This document shows, piece after piece, positions 14,380 to 23,530 of a stretch of DNA of 64,000 bases. This DNA comes from Pseudidiomarina woesei. Its GTDB lineage: Bacteria > Pseudomonadota > Gammaproteobacteria > Enterobacterales > Alteromonadaceae. The notes beneath the pieces were generated by a model. That model did not search any database and was not told the DNA's origin. It worked only from the letters and a program-made list of their open reading frames with translations. The DNA is taken from contig NZ_LIPW01000003.1 in NCBI RefSeq assembly GCF_001418345.1, positions 186,001 to 250,000 of the forward strand, in the 5' to 3' direction. Made by a program: the position numbers and the translations under genes. The stretch's first letter is position 1, and each line of letters begins with the position of its first letter.

Positions 14380-15855
14380 CTACTTGTCGCTGCTCTTGTT
14401 TTTACTCTTGTTGTCATTATTTTGGCTGCCATGAAACTCGGTTATTTTGCGGGCTAAAGTATTACGCCCCCAACCGAGTAGCTCGGCAGCATTTTGCTTG
14501 TGACCGTTGGTGTGCGCCAAAGCGGTCTCAAGCGCAAGTTGCTCAATGCTTGGCAATAGGTCATCTAAGATGTGGGTATGCCCTGCTTCGCAACGTTGTT
14601 TTAGTTCGTTGCTTAATAGTGTATACCATTGGGCGGAATTTGCCTGTGTTAAATCGCGGTAATTGGGGGATAAATCTTTCGGTAAATCAGCAACATCGAT
14701 AACTTGCCCTGGTGCCATGACGGTTAACCAACGGCAGGTGTTTTCTAGTTGTCGCACATTTCCTGGCCACGCTGCATCCACTAATCGTTGCTCTGCAGCA
14801 GGGGTTAGCCGTTTGGGCGCACCCCCGAGTTCGGTTGCTGCAGCCTGCAAAAAATGCTGCGTTAGTTGCGGAATATCTTCACGCCGCTCGGCTAAACTGG
14901 GTAGCTGCAAGCGAATAACATTCAAGCGGTGAAATAAGTCTTCACGAAAGTCGCCTTGCTTCACCCTGCTTTCTAGATTTTGATGGGTGGCTGCAATAAT
15001 GCGCACATCGACAGTGGCCGGTTGATAGCTACCTACCGGATAGAATTGCCCTTCGGCCAATACCCTCAGTAAGCGCGTTTGCACGGCGAGTGGCATGTCA
15101 CCAATTTCGTCTAAAAATAAGGTACCGCCGTGCGCCTGTTCGAAACGCCCTTGGCGTTTTTGGGTGGCGCCCGTAAATGCGCCTTTTTCATGACCGAACA
15201 ACTCAGACTCCACCAAGTCAGCAGGAATAGCGGCCATGTTCAGCGCAATAAAAGGCTTTTCTGCACGCGGACTGTGCTGGTGTAGCGCGCGCGCCACTAA
15301 CTCTTTACCGCTACCCGAGGCGCCAGTAATCAATACCGTAACACTAGAGTGCGAAAGCCTGCCAATAGCGCGAAATACGTCTTGCATGGCCGGTGCATTG
15401 CCAATAATTTCGCGCACCTTGGTTGCCGTTTGCGTCGCTTCGCTCTTTGCTGCTGGAGTTTCACGCGCCAGTGCACGGCTGACCGTGTGCACCACTTCGT
15501 CTATATCAAATGGCTTCGCCAAATACTCAAAGGCCCCGCCTTGAAAGGCATTTACCGCAGAATCGAGATCAGAGTGAGCAGTCATCACTATCACAGCAAT
15601 ATGCGGAAATTCTTTATTGAGTTTACGCAGCACCGCCAAACCGTCTTCACCAGGCATACGAATGTCGGTCATGAGCACTTTGGGCTGCTGCTTGCTCAGC
15701 TCCGCATACAAAGTTTGTGCATCGGCGAAGCTGCGACTATTCAAATTAGCCCGCGCCAGCGCTCGCTCGAGCACCCAACGAATGGAGCTGTCGTCGTCTA
15801 GTAACCAGATGTCACTAGCCGACCGGCCGTTCTCATGGATATCCGTGTCATTCAT
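14380..15855 (-). CDS. glnG: Nitrogen regulator NtrC (sigma-54 enhancer-binding protein)
   Basis: A 491-residue regulator. The receiver is at about 15-135 ([20 protein letters not shown]; phospho-Asp in [14 protein letters not shown]; Lys in LAKPFDIDE). The sigma-54 AAA+ domain is at about 155-390, with Walker [15 protein letters not shown], the GAFTGA loop in [16 protein letters not shown], Walker [14 protein letters not shown] and [15 protein letters not shown] Fis-type HTH closes the protein ([24 protein letters not shown]). The start [10 protein letters not shown] overlaps the ntrB stop as ATGA. It activates glnA through sigma-54, and the matching sites are at 19197-19238. Confidence 0.95.
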   Translation of the reverse strand: MNDTDIHENGRSASDIWLLDDDSSIRWVLERALARANLNSRSFADAQTLYAELSKQQPKVLMTDIRMPGEDGLAVLRKLNKEFPHIAVIVMTAHSDLDSAVNAFQGGAFEYLAKPFDIDEVVHTVSRALARETPAAKSEATQTATKVREIIGNAPAMQDVFRAIGRLSHSSVTVLITGASGSGKELVARALHQHSPRAEKPFIALNMAAIPADLVESELFGHEKGAFTGATQKRQGRFEQAHGGTLFLDEIGDMPLAVQTRLLRVLAEGQFYPVGSYQPATVDVRIIAATHQNLESRVKQGDFREDLFHRLNVIRLQLPSLAERREDIPQLTQHFLQAAATELGGAPKRLTPAAEQRLVDAAWPGNVRQLENTCRWLTVMAPGQVIDVADLPKDLSPNYRDLTQANSAQWYTLLSNELKQRCEAGHTHILDDLLPSIEQLALETALAHTNGHKQNAAELLGWGRNTLARKITEFHGSQNNDNKSKNKSSDK

Positions 15856-16967
15856 GACAAACTCCGTTCGGTAACTTGGCCTGGGGTGTGACATATGGTG
15901 TCGCTATAGGGCAAGTAAACATTAAATTCAGTGTGACCTGGCTCTGAGCGTACCTCTATTTTGCCACCATGTTGGTGTACCAAGTTCTGCGCAATAGAAA
16001 GGCCTAAACCCGTACCACCAGCACGACCGCTAACCATAGGGTAAAACAAGGTGTCGCGAATAGTGTCGGCAATACCAGGGCCGTTATCTTGCACCGTGAC
16101 AACGGCGCAGTGACGATAGCGCTTGCCATGAATGGTTTGCTGCAACGCTATGCGCGTGCGCACTGTTATTTGCGGCTGTTTGGTTTGGTTTTCTAACATT
16201 GCGTCGCAAGCATTCATGACCAAATTAAGCAGCACCTGCTCCATTTGTTCTGCCGCCATATTCAGCTCAGGCAAGCTAGGATCATAGTCGCGCACCCAGT
16301 CAATGCTCGGCCCCACGCCAAGACGCACCACGTCGATGACATGTTCAAGCAACTCGTGAATATTGCTTAGTTTGCGTTTAGGGAGTTCGTGCGAGCCTAA
16401 CAAACGATCAACCAGCAGACTCAAGCGGTCGGCTTGGCGAATAATTAAGTCGGTATATTCTTTTAAAGACGGGTCTGGGAACTTTAAAGAAGGGTCTACC
16501 AATTCAGATGCCAATAGCTGTGCCGCCCCGCGCAAACCACCCAACGGGTTTTTTATTTCATGTGCCAACCCACGTACCATGCTTTGTGCCGCATGCAACT
16601 GCTGTTGCTGGTTGTTTTCTTGATTAATACGACGAATTTGATCAATTTGCCGCAGCTCTAACAAAATACTCAAGCTACCATCGGCTTGGCGAAGCGGCTG
16701 CGCAATAAACTCAATGGTAATGCGTTGACCGTCGTGCAAAATTAAAGTGACGTCGCTATCTGACACCGACTGCTCGTCATACAACGCGTGTTGAATAACC
16801 AGTGGGTCAAGACTGCTGAAATGAAATAAACTGAAAAATGGCTGTAACTGAAAACGCCGCAGACTGCCATCCAAAATGGCCTCTGCGGCAGCATTCATAG
16901 ACCGAATACGAAGCTGATCGTCTAACAGCACGACGGCTGTTAATAATTGATCAAGATTGGGTTGCAT
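15852..16967 (-). CDS. glnL: Nitrogen sensor kinase NtrB
   Basis: A 371-residue soluble kinase/phosphatase that controls NtrC in response to PII. A PAS domain lies at about 1-120 (LLTAVVLLDDQLRIRSMNAA). The H-box is MVRGLAHEIKNPLGGLRGAA, the N-box VLLNLVMNACDAM, and the G-boxes VQDNGPGIADTI and GGTGLGLSIAQNLVHQHGG. The start at 16967 (MQPNLDQL) aligns with the family; the frame extends to 17081 but reads through the upstream gene. It overlaps the DUF4124 gene by 17 bases and ntrC by four, so translation is coupled. Confidence 0.95.
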   Translation of the reverse strand: MQPNLDQLLTAVVLLDDQLRIRSMNAAAEAILDGSLRRFQLQPFFSLFHFSSLDPLVIQHALYDEQSVSDSDVTLILHDGQRITIEFIAQPLRQADGSLSILLELRQIDQIRRINQENNQQQQLHAAQSMVRGLAHEIKNPLGGLRGAAQLLASELVDPSLKFPDPSLKEYTDLIIRQADRLSLLVDRLLGSHELPKRKLSNIHELLEHVIDVVRLGVGPSIDWVRDYDPSLPELNMAAEQMEQVLLNLVMNACDAMLENQTKQPQITVRTRIALQQTIHGKRYRHCAVVTVQDNGPGIADTIRDTLFYPMVSGRAGGTGLGLSIAQNLVHQHGGKIEVRSEPGHTEFNVYLPYSDTICHTPGQVTERSLS

Positions 16968-17535
16968 TCGGCTGCACCACACTGGCGCGCAGCACAAATA
17001 CCGCCACAGTATCTGAACGCGCCACTTGCTGATTATTGACGTCGACAATGCGCACAAATAGGCGCCGTTCACCGCGATCAATTTCAGCTAAGGTGACTTG
17101 TTGACTGTTGAAGCCACGCCATGCAGTAGCACCGTCAACCACCAGCTCGTAGTTGTAGCCGTCGGGCAGCTTCGATGGCTGCGACTGCCAGCTAACTTGC
17201 AGTTGGCCGTCGTTTGCTCGAATCGCTTGATTATGCTCAGGCGCTGTTATACTCACCCCAAACTCAACCGCTTTAGCGCTCGCCTCAGCGTTTTGGCTAA
17301 TGCCAGCTTCCGCTTGCATAGCCGTGCTTGCAGCAGGCCCTGTCGGCTTCGCAAATTCAGTCACCGGAGCCGGCTCAACATCCACCTTCTCAGCACCACT
17401 AATGGGTTTATCTGAATAGGTTACCGTGCCATCGGCATTGCGCTTCTTATAAACTTGCGCTTTGCTTGAGTCAATGTGCAAACCGACGCCCACAAGGAAC
17501 GTCAGCAGCACAGCAAGAATAACTAATGGTTTCAT
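16951..17535 (-). CDS. DUF4124 domain protein with signal anchor
   Basis: A 194-residue exported protein. The N-terminus is hydrophobic (LVILAVLLTFLVGVGL), followed by VYKKRNADGTVTYSDKPISG, the DUF4124 signature (Y.w.d.dG.v.YSD.P). An Ala/Pro-rich linker follows, then an Ig-like C-terminal half (VSITAPEHNQAIRANDGQLQ ... GERRLFVRIVD). Function is unknown in the family. It sits between glnA and ntrB in the nitrogen operon, an arrangement I associate with several gammaproteobacteria. It ends 17 bases inside ntrB. Confidence 0.82.
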   Translation of the reverse strand: MKPLVILAVLLTFLVGVGLHIDSSKAQVYKKRNADGTVTYSDKPISGAEKVDVEPAPVTEFAKPTGPAASTAMQAEAGISQNAEASAKAVEFGVSITAPEHNQAIRANDGQLQVSWQSQPSKLPDGYNYELVVDGATAWRGFNSQQVTLAEIDRGERRLFVRIVDVNNQQVARSDTVAVFVLRASVVQPNATQS

Positions 17536-17558
17536 CGCTTCTCACTTCACCCGCGTAA

Positions 17559-18971
17559 TTAAACGCTGTAATAAAGATCAAACTCAATTGGGTGCGTGGT
17601 CATTTTAAGCTTCATCACTTCTTGGTGTTTCAGCTTAATGTACGCATCAATCATATCGTCAGTAAACACACCACCGGCAGTTAAGAAGTCACGATCAGCA
17701 TCCAACGCTTCCAAAGCCATTTCTAATGAATGACACACTGTTGGAATTTCTTTCGCTTCCTCAGCTGGCAAGTCGTATAAATCTTTGTCCATAGCATCGC
17801 CAGGGTGAATCTTGTTTTTGATACCGTCAAGACCAGCCATCAACAACGCCGCAAAACACAAGTACGGGTTCGCTGCCGGGTCAGGGAAACGCACCTCAAT
17901 ACGACGAGCCTTCGCACTAGCCACCACAGGAATACGAATTGACGCCGAACGGTTACGTGCAGAATAAGCCAACATTACTGGCGCTTCGTAACCAGGAACC
18001 AAACGCTTGTACGAGTTAGTCGTTGGGTTACAGAACGCATTCAGAGCACGAGCATGCTTGATAATACCGCCAATGTAATACAACGCCATTTCGCTTAAAC
18101 CACCATACTGGTCGCCAGCAAACAAGTTCTTACCGTCTTTACTAATCGACATATGCACATGCATACCCGAACCGTTATCACCCACAATTGGTTTTGGCAT
18201 AAAAGTTGCGGTCATACCGTATGAATGCGCCACATTGTGCACAACATATTTGTAAACTTGAATCTCGTCGGCTTTCTTAACCAACGTGTTAAAGCGCGTC
18301 GCAACTTCGTTTTGACCAGCGGTCGCTACTTCATGGTGATGTGCTTCGACCACTAAGCCCATGTCTTCCATTACGGTGCTCATGGTGCTACGAATATCGT
18401 GCGCTGAGTCAACCGGTGGCACAGGGAAGTAACCGCCTTTCACACCAGGACGGTGCGCCAAGTTACCTTCTTTGAACTCTTTACCCGAGTTCCATTTCGC
18501 TTCGTCTGCTTCAATTTTGTAGAACGAGCCACTCATGTCGGTGTGGAAACGTACGTCGTTGAATAAGAAAAACTCTGGCTCTGGACCAAAAAACGCCATG
18601 TCGCCAATGTTCATGCTTTGCAAATACTCTTCTGCACGACGTGCAATTGAGCGTGGATCACGGTCATAACCTTGCATCGTGTCTGGCTCAAGAATGTCAC
18701 ACACCACATTCATGGTGATTTCGTCAGTGAACGGGTCAAGCACCACAGAGCCACAGTCTGGCATGAGCACCATGTCTGACTCGTTAATGCCTTTCCAGCC
18801 GCTAATGGACGAACCGTCGAACATTTTGCCTTCTTCGAAGAACTCTTCGTTGATCTGCGAAACCGGAATGGTCACATGTTGCTCTTTACCTTTAGTGTCG
18901 GTAAAGCGTAAGTCCACGAATTTGACTTCGTTTTCTTCAATAAAAGCCATAACGTCTTGTGGTGTTGCCAT
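17559..18971 (-). CDS. glnA: Glutamine synthetase, type I
   Basis: A 470-residue dodecameric enzyme that makes glutamine from glutamate, ammonia and ATP. The start is [14 protein letters not shown] (GCGGAGGATCAC precedes); an upstream Met at 19007 is not family-like. Motifs are [20 protein letters not shown], the ATP-binding [17 protein letters not shown], the metal/active site [18 protein letters not shown] and [13 protein letters not shown]. The adenylylation Tyr lies in DLYDLPAEE, so GlnE control is expected. Regulation is by sigma-54/NtrC from sites 100-270 bases upstream. Confidence 0.97.
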   Translation of the reverse strand: MATPQDVMAFIEENEVKFVDLRFTDTKGKEQHVTIPVSQINEEFFEEGKMFDGSSISGWKGINESDMVLMPDCGSVVLDPFTDEITMNVVCDILEPDTMQGYDRDPRSIARRAEEYLQSMNIGDMAFFGPEPEFFLFNDVRFHTDMSGSFYKIEADEAKWNSGKEFKEGNLAHRPGVKGGYFPVPPVDSAHDIRSTMSTVMEDMGLVVEAHHHEVATAGQNEVATRFNTLVKKADEIQVYKYVVHNVAHSYGMTATFMPKPIVGDNGSGMHVHMSISKDGKNLFAGDQYGGLSEMALYYIGGIIKHARALNAFCNPTTNSYKRLVPGYEAPVMLAYSARNRSASIRIPVVASAKARRIEVRFPDPAANPYLCFAALLMAGLDGIKNKIHPGDAMDKDLYDLPAEEAKEIPTVCHSLEMALEALDADRDFLTAGGVFTDDMIDAYIKLKHQEVMKLKMTTHPIEFDLYYSV

Positions 18972-19106
18972 GTGATCCTCCGCGATCGTACAGGTGCTTG
19001 AATGCAAGCGTGTAAAAACAATTTGGTTAGTATAGCAGCAAAAATAGTTGCTGATAGCGTCTTTGCCTAAATTTGCAACTTTTCGCCATTAATTGCACCA
19101 GAATAA

Positions 19107-19122
19107 AGCAAAAATAATGCCA
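19107..19122 (-). promoter_or_regulatory. Sigma-54 promoter of glnA
   Basis: The minus strand reads TGGCATTATTTTTGCT. This matches TGGCAC-N5-TTGCW with the exact 10-bp GG-to-GC spacing, and both invariant dinucleotides are present. Transcription would start about 12 bases past the GC, leaving a leader of about 120 bases before the glnA ATG. It is the downstream partner of the NtrC sites at 19197-19238. Confidence 0.85.
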
Positions 19123-19196
19123 ACAATTTATTCTTCTTTTATTTCAGTTATTTGAGTGTTGAGCGGGGTTGGGATCGGCGCTTGAAAGTCATATCT

Positions 19197-19238
19197 TTGC
19201 ACCATTATAGTGCATTTTATTGCGCCATACTGGTGCAA
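19197..19238 (-). promoter_or_regulatory. Two NtrC-binding sites (enhancer) for glnA
   Basis: On the minus strand the distal site is TTGCACCAGTATGGCGCAA (19220-19238) and the proximal one TGCACTATAATGGTGCAA (19197-19214). Both match the NtrC dyad TGCACC-N5-GGTGCA closely. They lie roughly 105 and 130 bases upstream of the predicted sigma-54 start, like the -108/-140 pair of E. coli glnAp2. Centre spacing is about 24 bases. Confidence 0.85.
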
Positions 19239-19246
19239 CGGCCTGC

Positions 19247-19322
19247 CCCGGCGTGAAACGCCGGGCTACGTGCTTGGGTGATGACGGCGCTGCGCGCCAC
19301 CCGGCGTGAAACGCCGGGCTAC
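19247..19322. repeat. Two REP palindromes in tandem, copy 3
   Basis: Palindromes CCCGGCGT-GAA-ACGCCGGG occur at 19247-19265 and 19300-19318, each followed by CTAC. Both are therefore in the same orientation (GTAG-headed on the minus strand), unlike copies 1 and 2. The GGCGC inner motif between them is also shared with the other loci. The last CTAC (19319-19322) provides the TAG stop of the RND permease gene. Confidence 0.82.
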
Positions 19323-22300
19323 GTGCGTCGCAGTTGCGACGCGTATAGCAGCGGGATGACTACGAGGGTGAGAGCGGTGGAGACGGCGATGCCGAAGATA
19401 AGGCTGACTGCGAGGCCGTTGAAGATGGGGTCGTCTAAGATAAAGAACGCGCCCATCATGGCGGCGATGGCGGTGAGCGTTATTGGTTTCGCGCGTACGG
19501 CGGCGGCTTCAATAACGGCGTTATTGAGGTCTTTGCCGGCGGCTACTTCTTCGCGAATAAAGTCCACTAACAATATGGAATTGCGCACAATTATACCGGC
19601 CAGTGCAATCATGCCAATCATTGAGGTTGCGGTGAACTGCGCACCTAGCAATGCATGACCTGGCATTATGCCAATTAGTGTGAGCGGTATTGGTGCCATA
19701 ATCACTAGTGGTGTCATGTAGCTGCCGAAGTGGCCAACGACTAACAGGTAAATTAGCAATAGGCCTACTGCATAAGCTAAGCCCATGTCGCGGAATGTTT
19801 CATAGGTGATTTGCCATTCGCCGTCCCATTTCATGGCGGTTTGGTTCCAGATGTCGGGCTGGCTGATAAAGGTTTGGGTTAGCTTAATATCGCCGGCTGC
19901 GTCGAACAGGCCATACAATGGGCTGTCGAGTTCGCCGGCCATGTCGGCGGTTACGTATACTACCGGGCGTAGGTCTTTGTGATAGATTGGCTGGGCAAAT
20001 GGTACTTGCTTGCGTTCAATTAGCTCGGCAATTGGAATAGGCTGGCCGCTGGTTTGGCTAGTAACGGTTAAGCTTTCTAGTTGGGCTAGCTGTCCTTGCC
20101 AGTTGGCTGGTAGGCGTATTTTTACTGGCACGGGTTGAACTTCGTTCGGTAGGGCTAAATAAGTTACGTTCATGCCGCCTAGCGCGGTTTGCAGTACGTG
20201 CACTACTTGGCCGGCGCTGACGCCTAGTTGGGCGGCGCGCTCGCGATTTACTTGCCAGGTTTCTTGGCGTGCTTGGGCGACTAATGTGCTGTCGATATCA
20301 ACCACGCCTTCGGTTTGTGCTAGCTGGGCGAGCACGTTGCGTGCGCCCTGCTCGCGCTGTTCGGCCGTCGGGCCATATACTTCGGCGACTATGGGCGCGA
20401 GTACTGGCGGGCCAGGTGGCACTTCGACAATTTTAAGCGACGCGCCAACGGCTTCGGCTATTGGTGTCAGCATTGGGCGTATGGCCAGGGCGATTTCGTG
20501 GCTTGCGCGATCTCGTTCGCCAAGTGCGGCTAGGGTCACTTGAATGTCGCCCATATTGGGCCCTTCGCGTAGGTAATATTGGCGCACTAAGCCGTTGAAA
20601 CCAATGGGTGAGGCGGTACCTGCATATATTTGCGTTGCTTCTACTTCTTCCACTTCATCGAGCTTTTGTGCCAGTTGCATCAGCACGGTATTGGTTTGTT
20701 CGAGGGTGCTGCCTTCGGGCATGTCTAACACCAGCTTAATTTCGCTTTTGTTGTCAAACGGCAGCATTTTCATCACTACGGCTTGCACTACGGCTAAACC
20801 AAGCATAGCGACAATAAGAACAATTAAGCCGAAGCCCATGAAGTAACGACGCTTGCGGTGTGTCAGCAGCGGCCGCATAAGTTTTTCAAAGAAATTATGC
20901 AGCTTGCTAGCTTTGGCGGAGCTGCCGTGTTCGTCACCATGCTGCTCGTCTTTCAGCAGGTGTCGTGCTAACCATGGGGTTACGGTTAAGGCAATAACTA
21001 ATGAGAGCAACATGCCCAACGACGCATTAATTGGGATAGGGCTCATGTACGGGCCCATCAGGCCGCTTACAAAGGCCATGGGTAGCAAGGCGGCAATTAC
21101 GGTAAAGGTGGCAAGTATGGTTGGTCCGCCAACTTCATCTACGGCTGCGGGAATACCGTTTTTTAGTGACTTACCTAAGCCTAAATGGCGGTGGATGTTT
21201 TCTACCACCACAATGGCGTCGTCTACCAAAATGCCGATCGAAAAGATTAATGCGAACAGCGACACGCGGTTCAGGGTAAAGCCCCACGCCCACGAAGCAA
21301 ACAATGTCATGGCAAGAGTGAGCACCACGGCGCTACCCACTACCACGGCCTCGCGCTTACCTAGCGTTAAGAGTACAAGGGCAACCACAGAAATTGTTGC
21401 GAAAATAAGTTTTTGAATAAGCTTCGAGGCTTTGTCGTCTGCTGTTTGCCCGTAGTTTCGTGTTACTTCTATGCTGATTTCTTCCGGCAGCCATTGTTGC
21501 TTCAGCGTATTAAGGCGCTGCAGCACTTGCTCGGCCACAACCACGGCGTTCTCGCCCGCCTTTTTGGTAATGGCCATAGTAATAGCTGGTTGCGCTTCGC
21601 CGCCGGCAGGGCGTGACCATACATAACGCGACGGCACCACAGCGCTGTCATGAATTGTGGCTACTTGCTCTAAGCGCACCGGTTTGCCTTCAACGTGCGC
21701 AACAATAAGCTTGCGAAGGGTGTCGGCACTGTCAATAAAACTGCCTGCTTGCACAGGAATGAGTTGGCCATCGCTAAACCGGTAGCCGGCTTGGCCACTT
21801 TGGTTTTGGCCTACAAGTGCTTGCGCTACCGCGTTGAAGTCTATGCCAATACGGCTAAGAGCGGTGTTGTCTAAAGCTACGTTAATTTGTTCTGGCTCGG
21901 CGCCAATCACTTGAATGCCGCGCACACCACTGACGTTTTGCAATGGCTCAACTAAGGTGTCGGCAACGGCTTTTAGGTTTTGCGATTGGGCTTGCGTTTC
22001 CAAAGTAATGGTTAGCCCCAAAATGGGCACGTCGTCTATACCGCGAGCTTTCACTAACGGCTGTGAAAAGCTAGGGTGCTGGCCTTGCCAGCTTGCTAGC
22101 GTGTCAAACAATTCAACCAAGGCTTTTTCGCGCGGCACACCCACTTCAAACTGTACCGTCACTAACGCTTGGCCAGGCTGCGACACCGAGTAAATATGCT
22201 CAATACCACTCATGCGAGCAAAATGCTGTTCTAACGGGGTGGCTAACTGGGCTTCAACTTGAGCCACTTCAGCACCCGGAAAGGCCACCATCACGTCGGC

Positions 22301-22456
22301 CATGGTGACATCTATTTGCGGCTCTTCTTCGCGTGGGGTAATTAGCGCCGCCATAATGCCTAGAATAAGCCCGAACACGGCTAACAGTGGGGTTAACTGC
22401 GAGCGTTCACCCCAGGCCGCAAGTTTACCTGCTATGCCTAAGGGTTTATTACTCAT
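19319..22456 (-). CDS. RND-family efflux permease
   Basis: A 1045-residue inner-membrane proton-driven pump of the AcrB/MexB superfamily. Twelve TM segments are expected; visible ones include LLAVFGLILGIMAALI (TM1) and LFALIFSIGILVDDAIVVVENIHRH, with the proton-relay Asp pair in TM4. The porter repeats are VTMADVMVAFPGAEVAQVEA and GPPVLAPIVAEVYGP. The protein has two homologous halves (second half TM10: MIALAGIIVRNSILLVDFIRE). It is not close enough to any named pump for me to assign a substrate. It is translationally coupled to the upstream adaptor gene (8-base overlap ATGAGTAA). No TolC-like gene lies nearby. Confidence 0.92.
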   Translation of the reverse strand: MSNKPLGIAGKLAAWGERSQLTPLLAVFGLILGIMAALITPREEEPQIDVTMADVMVAFPGAEVAQVEAQLATPLEQHFARMSGIEHIYSVSQPGQALVTVQFEVGVPREKALVELFDTLASWQGQHPSFSQPLVKARGIDDVPILGLTITLETQAQSQNLKAVADTLVEPLQNVSGVRGIQVIGAEPEQINVALDNTALSRIGIDFNAVAQALVGQNQSGQAGYRFSDGQLIPVQAGSFIDSADTLRKLIVAHVEGKPVRLEQVATIHDSAVVPSRYVWSRPAGGEAQPAITMAITKKAGENAVVVAEQVLQRLNTLKQQWLPEEISIEVTRNYGQTADDKASKLIQKLIFATISVVALVLLTLGKREAVVVGSAVVLTLAMTLFASWAWGFTLNRVSLFALIFSIGILVDDAIVVVENIHRHLGLGKSLKNGIPAAVDEVGGPTILATFTVIAALLPMAFVSGLMGPYMSPIPINASLGMLLSLVIALTVTPWLARHLLKDEQHGDEHGSSAKASKLHNFFEKLMRPLLTHRKRRYFMGFGLIVLIVAMLGLAVVQAVVMKMLPFDNKSEIKLVLDMPEGSTLEQTNTVLMQLAQKLDEVEEVEATQIYAGTASPIGFNGLVRQYYLREGPNMGDIQVTLAALGERDRASHEIALAIRPMLTPIAEAVGASLKIVEVPPGPPVLAPIVAEVYGPTAEQREQGARNVLAQLAQTEGVVDIDSTLVAQARQETWQVNRERAAQLGVSAGQVVHVLQTALGGMNVTYLALPNEVQPVPVKIRLPANWQGQLAQLESLTVTSQTSGQPIPIAELIERKQVPFAQPIYHKDLRPVVYVTADMAGELDSPLYGLFDAAGDIKLTQTFISQPDIWNQTAMKWDGEWQITYETFRDMGLAYAVGLLLIYLLVVGHFGSYMTPLVIMAPIPLTLIGIMPGHALLGAQFTATSMIGMIALAGIIVRNSILLVDFIREEVAAGKDLNNAVIEAAAVRAKPITLTAIAAMMGAFFILDDPIFNGLAVSLIFGIAVSTALTLVVIPLLYASQLRRT

Positions 22457-23408
22457 GGATGATCACCTCACCATCTTGTAAGCCACTAACCACTTCGGTC
22501 ATACCGTTTGAGCTAGCGCCTAGTCGCACTGCACGCCAGCTATTGTTTTGCATACGCACTAAGGTTAATTCGCCTTGGCGGTGAATAGCTTGGTATGGCA
22601 CTAGCACGCCAGGGTGCTCACCTACTTTAATTTTTACGGGCTGCCACTGGCCCGGAATAAAGTTGCTTTGTTGCGGTAACACTAAACGTATGCGCACTGT
22701 ACCTGACTGGCTATGCACGGTTGGGAATACTTGCAACGAAGTGGGTTCAACGCCGTTAACACGGGCCCAGTTGAATTGTTTTACCGCACGGGCATAGCTA
22801 GCTGGAATGTCCACATGTAGGCGTAATTGGCTGGGGTCGAAACCTGACATAAGCGGCGTGCCTGGCTGTACTAGTTCACCGGGTTCCACCATGCGAACGC
22901 TAACGACGCCACCATAAGGGGCCTTCACTTCGGTGTACGATAATTGCTCTTCAGCACGCTCAACTGCGGCTTGCGCTGATCGCAATTGCGCTTTGGCATT
23001 ATCAAGACGGGCTTTGGCACGGTCGCGTTCCGCGACAGACACTAACTGGCGTTCAACCAAACTGCTTATACGGTCAAATTCTTGTTGCTCGGCCACTAAG
23101 CTAGCATTCGCTGCAGCTAGCTGCGCTTGAGCTTGAGTTAGCATTTGGTATTGCTCAACCGAGGTTATGGTTACGATAGTTGCACCAGCGGCGACCGTGT
23201 CACCCACGTCAACCAACACTTTCTCAACGCGCCCAGACACTTGCGCCGATACCGTTGCACTATTGGTGGACTCAACCACACCTTGCAACTGCACATAATT
23301 TGCAATGGTGGTTTCATTCACTGTGTAGTCGGCAGCATTCGCTGTCATGATGACTGTGTTTGCACCGGCTGTTATAGCGAGTGCGGCGAACCAAAAACGT
23401 AAGGACAT
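22449..23408 (-). CDS. RND efflux periplasmic adaptor (membrane fusion protein)
   Basis: A 319-residue HlyD/AcrA-type adaptor. The start is MSLRFWFAALAITAGANTVI (AAGGAGTGATT precedes the ATG at 23408). It has a signal peptide with no lipobox, a first lipoyl half (LQGVVESTNSATVSAQVSGR), an alpha-hairpin at about 100-165 rich in Ala/Gln/Arg, a second lipoyl half (YTEVKAPYGGVVSVRMVEPG) and beta-barrel/MP domains. It is first gene of a two-gene operon with the permease. The short length and single hairpin are typical of stand-alone RND systems. A TetR regulator is not adjacent. Confidence 0.92.
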   Translation of the reverse strand: MSLRFWFAALAITAGANTVIMTANAADYTVNETTIANYVQLQGVVESTNSATVSAQVSGRVEKVLVDVGDTVAAGATIVTITSVEQYQMLTQAQAQLAAANASLVAEQQEFDRISSLVERQLVSVAERDRAKARLDNAKAQLRSAQAAVERAEEQLSYTEVKAPYGGVVSVRMVEPGELVQPGTPLMSGFDPSQLRLHVDIPASYARAVKQFNWARVNGVEPTSLQVFPTVHSQSGTVRIRLVLPQQSNFIPGQWQPVKIKVGEHPGVLVPYQAIHRQGELTLVRMQNNSWRAVRLGASSNGMTEVVSGLQDGEVIIHE

Positions 23409-23530
23409 AATCACTCCTTGCCAATTCATACCCATGCCGAAACGGCTATTTGCTAAAATTATAGGGCACAAACTGGCAAGCGTGTATTATTTATTTCGTA
23501 TTTTTCTAAATTAATGCTCTAGGCCACGTT

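Noticed and set aside
19319-23408. AcrAB identity of the RND pair, with the 30934 TetR gene as its regulator
   Set aside because: The permease does not resemble AcrB closely enough, the regulator is 8 kb away and no AcrR-type operator was seen before the adaptor gene.
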